A stretch of DNA of 6,232 bases, taken from positions 1 through 6,232 of the forward strand of contig JAFAEH010000313.1 in the NCBI GenBank assembly GCA_023424135.1, given 5' to 3'. Under the pieces are notes generated by a model. The model saw only the letters and a program-made list of their open reading frames with translations, ran no database searches and had not been told where the DNA came from. The translations under genes were made by a program, and so were the position numbers. Numbering within the stretch: the first letter of the stretch is position 1; each line of letters begins with the position of its first letter. The stretch comes from Actinomycetes bacterium (GTDB lineage: Bacteria > Actinomycetota > Actinomycetes > Actinomycetales > Cellulomonadaceae). This document shows positions 6,215 through 6,232 of the stretch, piece by piece.

Positions 6215-6232
6215 CCGCGGGGTCTCCCGCGG
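6215..6232 (+). terminator. GC-rich hairpin just after malE (attenuator or intercistronic stem)
   Basis: CCGCGGG (6215-6221), loop GTCT, CCCGCGG (6226-6232) form a perfect 7-bp all-GC stem beginning 20 bases after the malE stop codon. The window ends at the last stem base, so a following U-run cannot be seen. In many binding-protein operons a stem here blocks 3' decay or attenuates read-through, making the binding protein more abundant than the permeases. It could instead be a full terminator. Confidence 0.5.

Noticed and set aside
1..6232. CRISPR arrays, tRNA/rRNA genes, insertion sequences, phage or defence genes
   Set aside because: I found no repeat-spacer pattern, RNA-gene signature, transposase or defence domain. 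The window is accounted for by five ordinary metabolic and regulatory genes.

Overview
The window is extremely G+C-rich, with G or C at nearly every third codon position and frequent GTG starts. With a maltose-type ABC-transport locus of the kind known from Streptomyces and relatives, this points to a high-GC actinobacterium. Cellulomonadaceae (Cellulomonas-like) is my best guess, but it is an inference from composition and gene style only.

Layout, left to right. (1) Positions 1-702, minus strand: the N-terminal 234 codons of a PfkB/ribokinase-superfamily sugar kinase, cut by the left edge just before its expected catalytic motif. (2) Positions 703-795: a 93-bp divergent gap; the kinase may start as a leaderless transcript here. 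(3) Positions 796-1899, plus strand: a YbdK-type carboxylate-amine ligase of the glutamate-cysteine ligase 2 family. (4) Positions 1902-3617, minus strand: a cytoplasmic GH13 alpha-glucosidase, tail to tail with the ligase and only 2 bp from it. (5) Positions 3618-3718: a short gap with a 13-bp tandem repeat in about three copies. (6) Positions 3719-4786, minus strand: a LacI-family regulator of the Streptomyces MalR (Reg1) type. (7) Positions 4787-4959: the least GC-rich stretch, a divergent control region with a likely malE promoter and several inverted or repeated sites suited to a LacI-type repressor. (8) Positions 4960-6195, plus strand: a maltose/maltodextrin-binding lipoprotein, followed by a GC-rich hairpin at the right edge.

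Functional reading: genes 4, 6 and 8 form a maltose/maltodextrin utilisation locus. MalE captures maltodextrin outside the membrane, permeases (probably malF and malG beyond the right edge) import it, the GH13 enzyme releases glucose in the cytoplasm, and MalR probably represses the divergent promoters until sugar is present. The kinase and the carboxylate-amine ligase show no evident link to this pathway.

I found no CRISPR array, RNA gene, mobile element, phage gene or undescribed multi-gene system. The most interesting signals are regulatory: the array of related heptamers in the malR-malE gap, the tandem repeat between malR and the glucosidase, and the possible leaderless kinase start.
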